This document shows positions 26,385 through 33,658 of a DNA stretch of 64,000 bases, piece after piece. Made by a program: the position numbers and the translations under genes. This DNA comes from Fibrobacterales bacterium Fibro_02 (GTDB lineage Bacteria > Fibrobacterota > Fibrobacteria > Fibrobacterales > Fibrobacteraceae), in the NCBI GenBank assembly GCA_001603905.1, contig LVAE01000016.1:62001-126000 (forward strand), in the 5' to 3' direction. Every line of letters begins with the position of its first letter. The first letter of the stretch is position 1. The notes under the pieces are model-generated. The model ran no database searches. It had not been told where the DNA came from and worked only from the letters and a program-made list of their open reading frames with translations.

Positions 26385-27530
26385 ATGTCTGAAGAATTCG
26401 CTTATTCTCAGGAAAAACTTGACGAGGAACTGAGAAAATACCAAGAGACTTTCAAGAAACCAAATATCTTGATTTGTGGTCAAACGGGTGCTGGTAAGTC
26501 ATCCATTGTAAATTTCATCTTTAAGGATGAAGTTGCTAAGGTCAGTGATGGTGAACCGTGTACTAGGGATATTACTTTATATAAGAATGATCTGATTAAT
26601 ATTTATGATAGCGAAGGATATGAGCTTGGAAGAGAAGACTATTATAAAAAAATGCTTTTTGATGAATTCCTTTGTAAGGAAGAGCATAAGGGGATAGATG
26701 GCGATGAAAGCGTCCATCTCGTTTGGTATGTTGTTAATGGTGCTAGCAAACGCTTTACGCCTTATGATGCGGAACTTTGCCACAAAATTAGATCGGAAAA
26801 GTATAAGCTGTGCATCATCATTTCACAAATTGATCAACTTGATGAAACTCAATTGGATGAAATGGTTCAATCCGTAAAACGGCAAACTATGGACGTCGTT
26901 GGAATCAAATGCTTTAGAACGTCAAATAAAGAAGAGGCTATTAATGCTCGCGATGAAAAGGGCGATAAATATACAGATTGGGACGAACTGATTGAATGGT
27001 CTATGGATCAAATGCCCGAAATGTGTAAGGATCGTTTCGCAAGTTCAATGAAGAATGGGTTGAAAGAGAAGGAGCGTCAAGCGAGGAAAAGGATTGTTGT
27101 TGCAACAGCGACTGCCGCTGCAGTTGGGGCTACACCTATACCATTTGGTAGTGCTGCAGTGCTGATTCCTCTTCAGACGGGACTTGTTATTGCGGTATTG
27201 AATGTTTACGGAATTAAATTTGCTGGAGGTGCTGCTGCAGTAGCGAGTTTGCTGACAACCGTTGGCGTTCAGAATATAGGAAAAGCTGTTGCGGGAAATC
27301 TCATAAAAATGATTCCTGGGGTTGGCTCTGTTATTGGAGGTGTAATCAACGCGGCTGTCGCCGCAGCCTTTACTGCGGCAATAGGTGAAGCTACTTCAAT
27401 ATTTGCTTATAAGCAGTGTGAAAAAGCAATAAATGGTGAATCTGGTTACTATGTTGATATCAATGATTTCTTTAATTCTGATTTTATGAATTTGGTAAAC
27501 CAAATTCTATCGTCTAAATTGAATAAATAA
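26385..27530 (+). CDS. GTPase with DUF697-like membrane domain
   Basis: The 381-residue protein has an N-terminal TRAFAC-class (Era/YeeP-like) GTPase domain: G1 GQTGAGKSS (32-40), G3 DSEG (75-78), and a G4-like SQID (about 155) instead of NKxD. After the G domain, from about residue 235, comes RIVVATATAAAVGATPIPFG and then about 120 largely hydrophobic residues ending IPGVGSVIGGVINAA, which match the DUF697/YcjF domain: PIPF then IPGVGSVIG. Such proteins sit at membranes. Codon use is AT-rich compared with the flanks. A terminator separates it from the next GTPase. Confidence 0.85.
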   Translation: MSEEFAYSQEKLDEELRKYQETFKKPNILICGQTGAGKSSIVNFIFKDEVAKVSDGEPCTRDITLYKNDLINIYDSEGYELGREDYYKKMLFDEFLCKEEHKGIDGDESVHLVWYVVNGASKRFTPYDAELCHKIRSEKYKLCIIISQIDQLDETQLDEMVQSVKRQTMDVVGIKCFRTSNKEEAINARDEKGDKYTDWDELIEWSMDQMPEMCKDRFASSMKNGLKEKERQARKRIVVATATAAAVGATPIPFGSAAVLIPLQTGLVIAVLNVYGIKFAGGAAAVASLLTTVGVQNIGKAVAGNLIKMIPGVGSVIGGVINAAVAAAFTAAIGEATSIFAYKQCEKAINGESGYYVDINDFFNSDFMNLVNQILSSKLNK

Positions 27531-27540
27531 ATGCTTTAAA

Positions 27541-27570
27541 GGGGGAATTGCTAAAAATTCCCCTGTTTTT
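27541..27570 (+). terminator. Rho-independent terminator between the two GTPase genes
   Basis: GGGGAATT (27542-27549) pairs with AATTCCCC (27556-27563) around GCTAAA, followed by GTTTTT. It would limit read-through to the second GTPase. Confidence 0.85.
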
Positions 27571-27617
27571 GAATGGAGAGTGCTCTCTACTTGAGTTTAA
27601 AAAAAAAGGATGTATAT

Positions 27618-29156
27618 ATGATATATGTAGAAAATAAGGCGAAAACGACCTTGAATGCGATGATTCTTGGTCAAACCGGTGTTGGTAAAAGTTCTCTTAT
27701 AAACTATTTGTTTGATTTGGATGAGAAAAACGAATTTGCTGCAGGTGCTGGAAGTCCTGTAACCCCGGAAGGAAAATTTGCCAAAAAGACAATAAGTAGA
27801 GAGTCTCTGGATATTACAATATATGATAGCTGGGGGTTGGAAAATAAACGAATTGAAAAATGGGAAGAAATCATTTTTGGCAAGATTGAGTCCTTAAAGA
27901 ACTCCTTTGAAACACGGATCCACGCTATAATTTACTGCATTAGTTATTCAAGGTCGCGTATTCAAGATTTTGAAATACAGTTTATTTCTGATTTGTTGAA
28001 GAAAAATGAACATGTGATAATTGCTTTAACTCAAGCTGATTGTGGTTCTCCGGAAACGAAGCAGGAATACAATAGAATCTTATCAGAGCGTCTGTCTAAG
28101 TTTAAGGATTTATATGATGTAGTTGAGGTCCGTAGTGTGGCAAAACCCAAAATTGGGCAGGCTGCAGGTTCTTGTTGTCGATTTGGAAAAGAAGATATAT
28201 TTAAAACCATTTCTGCAAACTACCTGATCTATCTAGTGTTGCAAAAAATGGAAGCTTGGGAATCTCATATCGATGCTGTTATAAAGAATGTCGCAAAGAT
28301 AGATAATCCTAACTTTGATAAAGTCAATGATTCTGTGGCTGAATCTGTATTGAAAACGTTTGCTCCTCCTAAAGTCGCTGTTTTTGGAGCACTCGCGTTG
28401 AAGCTTCTTTCTAATTGGGCAAATCTTCCTTTTGGAGAATTGACGCAGAGTGTTGTTGGTGAAGCAAATGAAAGTTTAACAAGTGTTATCAAGGAAATCA
28501 ATAGGCATATAAAAAATTTCCAAAAAGATTTGCATGTTGATTCGATGCTGTTTGCTTGGGGTGAATACGTCGCTCCCGGAATACGAGATATTGGTGCATG
28601 GGATAAAATTAAGGAAATAGTACTAAATGAACCTGTTAAGGGTGATGTTCAATTAGAGTCATTTTGGTGTTGGGTAAAAAAGGTGTCTGCCGATATTAAA
28701 ATAAAGTATCTAAACACCTTAAACGGTAACCTTAGAGCGAAAATTATTCGAAATTCCATATATAATAATGATTGGAAAAAAATGGTTGTTTTGTGCTATT
28801 CTTTCCAATTTTTGGGAAAAAGAATAAGTAGAGATTTGTTTATAATGTGTGTCAGTAATACTGATGTCTTTAAATCAAGATTGATTGAATTTTCAAAAGC
28901 AAATCATGTGTTGCCAAGTAAAATTCTAGTGCATTATGATGATACCGTTCTTATGGGCAAGGAGTGTTTTGCTTTGACTTCAGATAGGTTCTACTATCAT
29001 AATGGGAATGTGCTGAAATCAATAGATTTAGAGACTAATGGTACCGCAATCTATCCAATAATGGAAGAAATTACGAAAGAAAATCAATTCTCTGATGTTA
29101 GAAGTGATTTGAAAAATTTACTGATTGCGATTACGAAAGAATATTCAAAAAAATAA
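27618..29156 (+). CDS. GTPase with C-terminal PH-like domain
   Basis: The 512-residue protein has an N-terminal GTPase: G1 GQTGVGKSS (18-26), G3 DSWG (70-73), a G4-like TQAD. It resembles the first GTPase in this part but lacks the DUF697 run; only a short hydrophobic patch is present (PPKVAVFGALALKLL, about residue 250). The C-terminal part has ILVHYDDTVLMGKECFALTSDRFYYHNGNVL-type sequence, the pattern of bacterial PH-like or YokE-type domains seen in stress and conflict proteins. AAAGGA at 27605-27610 decides start 27618. Function unknown; a sensor or remodelling GTPase is inferred. Confidence 0.78.
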   Translation: MIYVENKAKTTLNAMILGQTGVGKSSLINYLFDLDEKNEFAAGAGSPVTPEGKFAKKTISRESLDITIYDSWGLENKRIEKWEEIIFGKIESLKNSFETRIHAIIYCISYSRSRIQDFEIQFISDLLKKNEHVIIALTQADCGSPETKQEYNRILSERLSKFKDLYDVVEVRSVAKPKIGQAAGSCCRFGKEDIFKTISANYLIYLVLQKMEAWESHIDAVIKNVAKIDNPNFDKVNDSVAESVLKTFAPPKVAVFGALALKLLSNWANLPFGELTQSVVGEANESLTSVIKEINRHIKNFQKDLHVDSMLFAWGEYVAPGIRDIGAWDKIKEIVLNEPVKGDVQLESFWCWVKKVSADIKIKYLNTLNGNLRAKIIRNSIYNNDWKKMVVLCYSFQFLGKRISRDLFIMCVSNTDVFKSRLIEFSKANHVLPSKILVHYDDTVLMGKECFALTSDRFYYHNGNVLKSIDLETNGTAIYPIMEEITKENQFSDVRSDLKNLLIAITKEYSKK

Positions 29157-29178
29157 TAAAGAAATCCAAGGAGAATAA

Positions 29179-29685
29179 ATGTCTGATCAAAATGTTGATG
29201 ACAAATTAGCTTTCCCTATTTTGGGAGATGTTGCAAATGACAATGCAATAGATAAATTTTCTCAATTTGCAGATTCATTAAAGGATGTGTCTCCTGATGT
29301 TGCAAAGAATGCTATTGAGCGAATACCTGAGTTTGTTCCTACGATGTTGAGCATGACTAACGGACTTCATGATATGCTCACTTATCTATTAAAACAAAAT
29401 GCAGAAAGTACAAAGAATGTGTATGATGCATGTAATGATACGTTAGACTCATTGAGAAAAATGCTTTCAAATGAAAATTTGAAATTTGAAGAAAAGAAAT
29501 GGGTCATTGAGAAAGAATCTGAAATTATTAGCAGAATGAAAGAAATAAATTCGGAAAACAAAAATTTCTGGTTGAATATAGCTCAGTATGCGGGAGCCGT
29601 TGCTGTCGCTGTAACAGGAATTCTTGTCAAGAATATGAAGAAAGAAACCTTGTTGGATAAGATAATGAAAATTTTTCATCGGTAG
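29179..29685 (+). CDS. Helical membrane-anchored protein of the GTPase cassette
   Basis: The 168-residue protein has an acidic N-terminus, long amphipathic helices (DMLTYLLKQNAESTKNVYDACNDTL; EKKWVIEKESEIISRMKEI) with coiled-coil character, and one C-terminal membrane helix (FWLNIAQYAGAVAVAVTGILV) followed by a basic tail. It lies 22 bp after GTPase 2 with AAGGAG. The layout suggests a tail-anchored partner or effector. No known family. Confidence 0.7.
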   Translation: MSDQNVDDKLAFPILGDVANDNAIDKFSQFADSLKDVSPDVAKNAIERIPEFVPTMLSMTNGLHDMLTYLLKQNAESTKNVYDACNDTLDSLRKMLSNENLKFEEKKWVIEKESEIISRMKEINSENKNFWLNIAQYAGAVAVAVTGILVKNMKKETLLDKIMKIFHR

Positions 29686-29691
29686 GCATCA

Positions 29692-29928
29692 ATGTCCCCC
29701 AAGTTCTACTGTAAATATTGCGGAATCGGTTTTCCTTCTGTTTTTGCACTGGTTAATGCTCGCTGTGCAAAGCAGGGTGGCGGTGCAAACCATGTGCTGT
29801 ATGAGGGCTCCGAAAAGTCCAAGTACACTTGCAAGTATTGTGGGCTGCAATTCCCGACGATATTTGCTATGGTAAATGCCCGTTGTTTAAAGAGTCCGTC
29901 GAAAGGTGGCCACGAACCGGCTCTGTAA
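29692..29928 (+). CDS. Small tandem zinc finger protein
   Basis: The 78-residue protein is two copies of one module. Each has C-x2-C-x14-C-x8-H: Cys7, Cys10, Cys25, His34 and Cys47, Cys50, Cys65, His74. The copies share the frame YxCKYCGxxFPxxFAxVNARC. Similar tandem YCKYCG proteins occur in Bacteroidetes. Zn binding is almost certain; whether the target is DNA, RNA or protein is unknown. It starts 6 bp after the preceding gene and is cotranscribed with it. Confidence 0.75.
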   Translation: MSPKFYCKYCGIGFPSVFALVNARCAKQGGGANHVLYEGSEKSKYTCKYCGLQFPTIFAMVNARCLKSPSKGGHEPAL

Positions 29929-29939
29929 TTGGAGTTTAC

Positions 29940-30641
29940 ATGTCTAATTCCGCTTACGATTCCCGCTTTCTTTCCATCCCGTTCTACAGATCGCACCCTT
30001 ACATGATGCCGTTTGTGGGGGATGCTTACGAATCTCCGAAACATAAAAAGCTTTTGCTTGTGGGCGAGAGCTTTTACTTGCCCGAAGGCGCTACGGTGCA
30101 TCACGATGCGGATTCGTGGTATGGTACTCCGTCGCTTACGGAAGATGAACGTAATTGGTGTAATACTCGCGGGACTCGCGAGGGTAAGAGCGGTCGTTTC
30201 GGAAAAGAGATTGACCGTTGCTTGAATTTGGTCCTACCGAGTGATGGTAATGGCTGGCATCAGGTGGCGTTCCTCAATTACTTCTTTCGTCCTGCCGATT
30301 GCACGACAGGAATCGAGGATTTGTGGAATGCTTATGGCGGCAAAGAAATTGACTGCAAACAAGCTATTCTCAATTTTATTAAAGTGCTGGAAATTCTGAA
30401 ACCGGACATGTTTGTGTTCTTGAGTTCTCGTGTCTGCAAGCAGGCTGAGGGCTTTGATTACCCGAAGTATTTTGGTGGTGAACTTTGGGACTGGACTGGT
30501 GCGCATAACATCGAGTATGTTTATACAAAACATCCGTCAAGTGTCCATTGGAATCAGCCGATGACGGGCTATACAAAAGCTCGCGGCATGACGTCGCGGG
30601 ATTTCTTCTGCGCTTGGCTTAAAGAAAAATGGCTTAGGTAA
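29940..30641 (+). CDS. Protein with uracil-DNA-glycosylase-like fold motifs
   Basis: The 233-residue protein has LLLVGESFYLP (40-50), resembling the UDG-superfamily motif A (GE-x-PG position), and TKHPSSVHWN (197-205), resembling motif B (HPS). The middle AFLNYFFRP and MFVFLSS fit the beta strands. If correct it is a divergent UDG-superfamily protein without the usual catalytic Asp motif. Base excision or nucleotide sensing is then only a suggestion. ATG 29940 is 11 bp after the zinc finger gene. GC content is closer to the chromosome here than in the GTPases. Confidence 0.55.
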   Translation: MSNSAYDSRFLSIPFYRSHPYMMPFVGDAYESPKHKKLLLVGESFYLPEGATVHHDADSWYGTPSLTEDERNWCNTRGTREGKSGRFGKEIDRCLNLVLPSDGNGWHQVAFLNYFFRPADCTTGIEDLWNAYGGKEIDCKQAILNFIKVLEILKPDMFVFLSSRVCKQAEGFDYPKYFGGELWDWTGAHNIEYVYTKHPSSVHWNQPMTGYTKARGMTSRDFFCAWLKEKWLR

Positions 30642-30644
30642 ATT

Positions 30645-30675
30645 AAAAAGGGTGGTCTTCCGACTACCCCTTTTA
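30645..30675 (+). terminator. Bidirectional terminator
   Basis: AAAAGGGTGGTC pairs with GACTACCCCTTTT around TTCC. A-rich and T-rich flanks on both sides allow it to end the GTPase cassette and the convergent Rpn remnant. Confidence 0.85.
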
Positions 30676-30699
30676 ACGTAATTATTGTCAATGCACTAA

Positions 30700-31301
30700 T
30701 TAGTGCTCAAGGCTTTCCTTGATGGCGAGAACATCGGCTTCGGAAAGTTTGGAAATGCGTACGACTTTTTCAATGGAATCGCCTTCTGTGAGCATGGCTG
30801 CCGCCATTGCGCGACGTTCTTCGACACGTCCTTTTACTATGATTGAGGCCAAAAAGTCCTGTTCTTCTTCCGTCATTACCATATTTGCCGCCTGTTTTTC
30901 GAGATCCTTGTTCGACGCACGGTTCACAAGCAGCCTGTTAATCGCTTTTGCGATAACGTCATCATTGAAGTCGGGAAGGCTTTCGGCGGTTCCTGCGTGC
31001 TTGAGCAGATAGAGCCAGCGGTCTTGACTTCATCAATGGTCTTGGTGAACTTCGTCAGGTCATACAAAATATACATCATCTTGTCATTGAATGTCAAGCC
31101 TTTCTCGTTACGGACTGCCCACGTACCGTAATAGTCTTCCTGCTTTCCTACGGGAAAGTCACAAATCCAGATGGCGTAGGTGGGCGGAATTTCGTAGCGG
31201 TGATTCTCACGTTTGGACTTTTCTTCTTCGGAGAGCTCCGCGTTGAGGTCTCCGAAATGTTCCTCGTTCCATTCATATTGCGGAAAAAACTCGCAATACA
31301 C
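30700..31301 (-). pseudogene. Rpn family PD-(D/E)XK nuclease remnant, frameshifted and 5'-truncated
   Basis: The upstream part (31301 down) encodes VYCEFFPQYEWNEEHFG and IPPTYAIWICDF; the downstream part encodes RWLYLLKHAGTAESLPDFND and ends in a helical tail. They belong to one Rpn gene but join only with a one-base frameshift near 31025, just after DEVKT. No start codon with the family N-terminus exists upstream, because a stop lies at about 31324. The nuclease core is lost. It resembles the intact copy at 24271-25224 in layout. Confidence 0.85.
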
Positions 31302-31321
31302 GGCGAGTAAAGTGCTGTTGG

Positions 31322-31510
31322 ATTAGTTCAATAATGGAAGCCGACCGCTAGGTGAGCCGGTATTATGTATCGCAGTGCATTCCGCATGGGTTTTCCAAGG
31401 CCAGGGCTAACGCCTCCGTCTGAATCGGACCTACAGCTGCGAGTAGGAATGTTCCCGCCCGTGGATGCGTACGCCTCGGTCAGCGGGATTAGCAGACTCA
31501 AAAAAGAATA
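31322..31510 (+). ncRNA. ssrS: Probable 6S RNA
   Basis: The gene-free stretch folds as one long interrupted rod: GACCG/CGGTC near the base, AGGTG/CGCCT, CATTCC/GGAATG around the central region and a TCCG...CGGA apical hairpin. GTGAGCCGGTATT matches the E. coli 6S segment CTGAGCCGATATT in position, and AGCTGCGAGTAGGAATGT matches its ACTGCGACGACACATTC. Size (about 180-190 nt) also fits. 6S RNA binds the sigma70 holoenzyme in stationary phase. Ends are approximate and the strand is inferred from these matches. Confidence 0.6.
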
Positions 31511-31666
31511 TACAAAATTTTTGCAGGGAGTGCAATAGGGGAATGTGGGGGATGTTTTTCACGAATTTTGCGTATATTTTTCGCTTGCTTGGTGTCTATC
31601 TTCCATATAATTGTGTATTTTTCATTCAAAAAGGATGCACCGTCTTGGTGCTGTTTTGAGGTATCT

Positions 31667-31945
31667 ATGAAAAAACTCGTGATTGTGACTTATGTGCTCC
31701 GTGCGCTGGGTTTTGTACTGGTGCTTTTGATGCTTTTTGGACACGGCATTGTTTTGAATTTGTTCCCCTCTCTCGAAGGGCATTCGATTAATCCGATTTT
31801 TTATACGGGTATCGTTTGCTATGCGACAGGTGCGGTCATTCATTTCTTCATCAAAAAGAAAGAGATGGCGGAACGCCGCCGCAAGGAAATCGAGGAGGCC
31901 GAGGAACGCGCCTTTGGAAAAAAGTCCGGTGATTCGGACAAGTGA
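31667..31945 (+). CDS. Small two-helix membrane protein
   Basis: The 92-residue protein starts at ATG 31667. It has two hydrophobic helices (VTYVLRALGFVLVLLMLFG and FYTGIVCYATGAVIHFF) and a charged, coiled-coil-like C-terminal tail rich in Glu/Arg/Lys. It lies 11 bp before an ABC ATPase in a packed operon and may assist that transporter or simply share its promoter. No family recognised. Confidence 0.7.
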   Translation: MKKLVIVTYVLRALGFVLVLLMLFGHGIVLNLFPSLEGHSINPIFYTGIVCYATGAVIHFFIKKKEMAERRRKEIEEAEERAFGKKSGDSDK

Positions 31946-31956
31946 TTGGGTTGTTT

Positions 31957-32868
31957 ATGATTAAGATTGAACATTTGCATAAGACGTACCGCAGCGGTTT
32001 CTTGATGAAGCCGAAGCTTGCGCTTAAGGATGTGAGTTTTAGCGTAGAACCGGGACAGGTGTATGGCTTTATCGGGCCGAACGGCGCGGGCAAGTCTACG
32101 ACTATCAAGGTGCTGACGGGCCTTTTGAATTTTGATTCGGGCAAGGTGCTGGTGAACGGGATTTCTCCGCGCAACGTGAAGAGCCGCCAGTTTATCGGTT
32201 ATTCGCCGGAACAGCCGTACTTCTACGATTATTTGACAGGCCGCGAACTGTTGCAGTTTTACGGCAAGCTTGTGGGGCTTTCTGGTGCCGAACTGGACAA
32301 GCGTATCGACTGGTCGCTCGACTTGCTGCATGCGAACAAGGATTGGATCGACCGCCGCCTGCGTTCGTACTCCAAGGGTATGATGCAGCGTGTGGGTATT
32401 GCCCAGGCGATTCTCGGCAAGCCGAAACTCTTGATTCTCGACGAACCCATGAGCGGTCTTGATCCGATGGGCCGCCGCGACGTGCGCGAGGCCATTATGG
32501 AACTCAATCGCACGGGTGTCACGATTTTCTACTCGAGCCATTTGCTTTCCGATGTGGAATCCATCAGCCACAAGGTCGCGATGATTGTCGATGGCAAGAT
32601 CGTGCGCGAAGGAACCGTTGACGAGATTACGGAATCTTGCGGCGTGGAATACCACGTGCGTACCCGCGAGGCGATTCCGCAGGCGGAACTGCCCGAGGGT
32701 GTAACCCCCGCTGGCCATCCGCAGGAATGTGTGTGCGCCGACGATGCTGCACGTGACCGCCTGTTGCGTTACTGTTTGGACAAGGGTGTTGCCGTGGAAC
32801 GTATGGACCACAAGCGCCCGAGTCTCGAAGATATTTTGACGGAGGAAATTGCCCGTGCAGACGCTTAA
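31957..32868 (+). CDS. ABC transporter ATP-binding protein
   Basis: The 303-residue ATPase has Walker A GPNGAGKS (40-47), the Q-loop, a signature YSKGMMQR, Walker B LLILDEPMSGLDP and the H-loop SSHLLSDVES. The C-terminal about 90 residues form the extra domain typical of CcmA/NatA-like exporters. The start ATG 31957 leaves 11 bp after the preceding gene. The permease gene overlaps its 3' end, so it is a two-component exporter. Substrate unknown; the family often exports lipids, polysaccharide precursors or peptides. Confidence 0.93.
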   Translation: MIKIEHLHKTYRSGFLMKPKLALKDVSFSVEPGQVYGFIGPNGAGKSTTIKVLTGLLNFDSGKVLVNGISPRNVKSRQFIGYSPEQPYFYDYLTGRELLQFYGKLVGLSGAELDKRIDWSLDLLHANKDWIDRRLRSYSKGMMQRVGIAQAILGKPKLLILDEPMSGLDPMGRRDVREAIMELNRTGVTIFYSSHLLSDVESISHKVAMIVDGKIVREGTVDEITESCGVEYHVRTREAIPQAELPEGVTPAGHPQECVCADDAARDRLLRYCLDKGVAVERMDHKRPSLEDILTEEIARADA

Positions 32869-33658
32869 GCATATCGGCATTATTGCCCTCAATACATTCC
32901 GCGAATCCATTCGCGACAAGATTCTCTATAACATCGGCTTTTTGGCGATTGCGCTCACCTTGTTCAGCATTGTGCTTGGCGAATGGTCGGTGTTCGACCG
33001 CGCCTACGTGATCAAGTCCACGACGCTTTCGGTGATGAGCCTCTCGGGCCTGTTGATTTCGATTTTCGTGGGCATTAGCCTGGTGCAAAAAGAAATCCAG
33101 CGCCGTACGGTGCTTACGCTACTCTCGAAGCCCATTAGTCGCGCCTCGTTTATTGTGGGCAAGTACTTTGGCTTGCTTGCGGTGGTGGCGGTTCACCTGA
33201 TGCTTTTGACGGTCATCTACTACGTGATGCTGTTCCTCACGGGTTCTGCTCCGACGCTCAGCCTGCTTACGGCTATCTACCTGATTTTCTGCGAGATGGC
33301 GGTGGTGATTGCAGTGGCGCTCTTGTTCAGCAGTTTCAGCAGCACGGTGCTCAGTGCGCTGTTTACGCTGGGTGTTTACTTTGCGGGCCACTTGAGCGAC
33401 CAACTTTTGGAACAGGTTCGCTTTGCGACCCGTATGGGCGAACTGAACGGAACTTCGAGCATGCTGTTCCAGAAGGCTGCCGAAGTGATTCACGCGATTT
33501 TCCCGGGACTTTATCGTTACAACGTGACGACTTACGTGGTGCATGGCGTGGCGCTCCCTGACATGTACGTGTTCTGGAACAGCGTCTACGCGCTCGGATA
33601 TATCGGGGTGTTTTTGGCGATTGCGAGCTGGTGGTTTAGCCGGAGGGACTTCCTATGA
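32855..33658 (+). CDS. ABC-2 type transporter permease
   Basis: The product of about 267 residues starts at GTG 32855 with GGAGGA at 32841-32846 inside the ATPase gene. It has about six membrane spans; IALNTFRESIRDKILYNI and LVQKEIQRRTVLTLLSKPISRASFIVGKYFGL are classic ABC-2 permease motifs. It pairs with the upstream ATPase. Its stop overlaps the next gene by 4 bp (ATGA), so translation is probably coupled. Confidence 0.9.
   Translation: MQTLKHIGIIALNTFRESIRDKILYNIGFLAIALTLFSIVLGEWSVFDRAYVIKSTTLSVMSLSGLLISIFVGISLVQKEIQRRTVLTLLSKPISRASFIVGKYFGLLAVVAVHLMLLTVIYYVMLFLTGSAPTLSLLTAIYLIFCEMAVVIAVALLFSSFSSTVLSALFTLGVYFAGHLSDQLLEQVRFATRMGELNGTSSMLFQKAAEVIHAIFPGLYRYNVTTYVVHGVALPDMYVFWNSVYALGYIGVFLAIASWWFSRRDFL

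Noticed and set aside
31465..31659. A 64-codon frame overlapping the 3' end of the 6S candidate
   Set aside because: It crosses the structured RNA, has no ribosome binding site and shows no motif; the next real gene begins at 31667.
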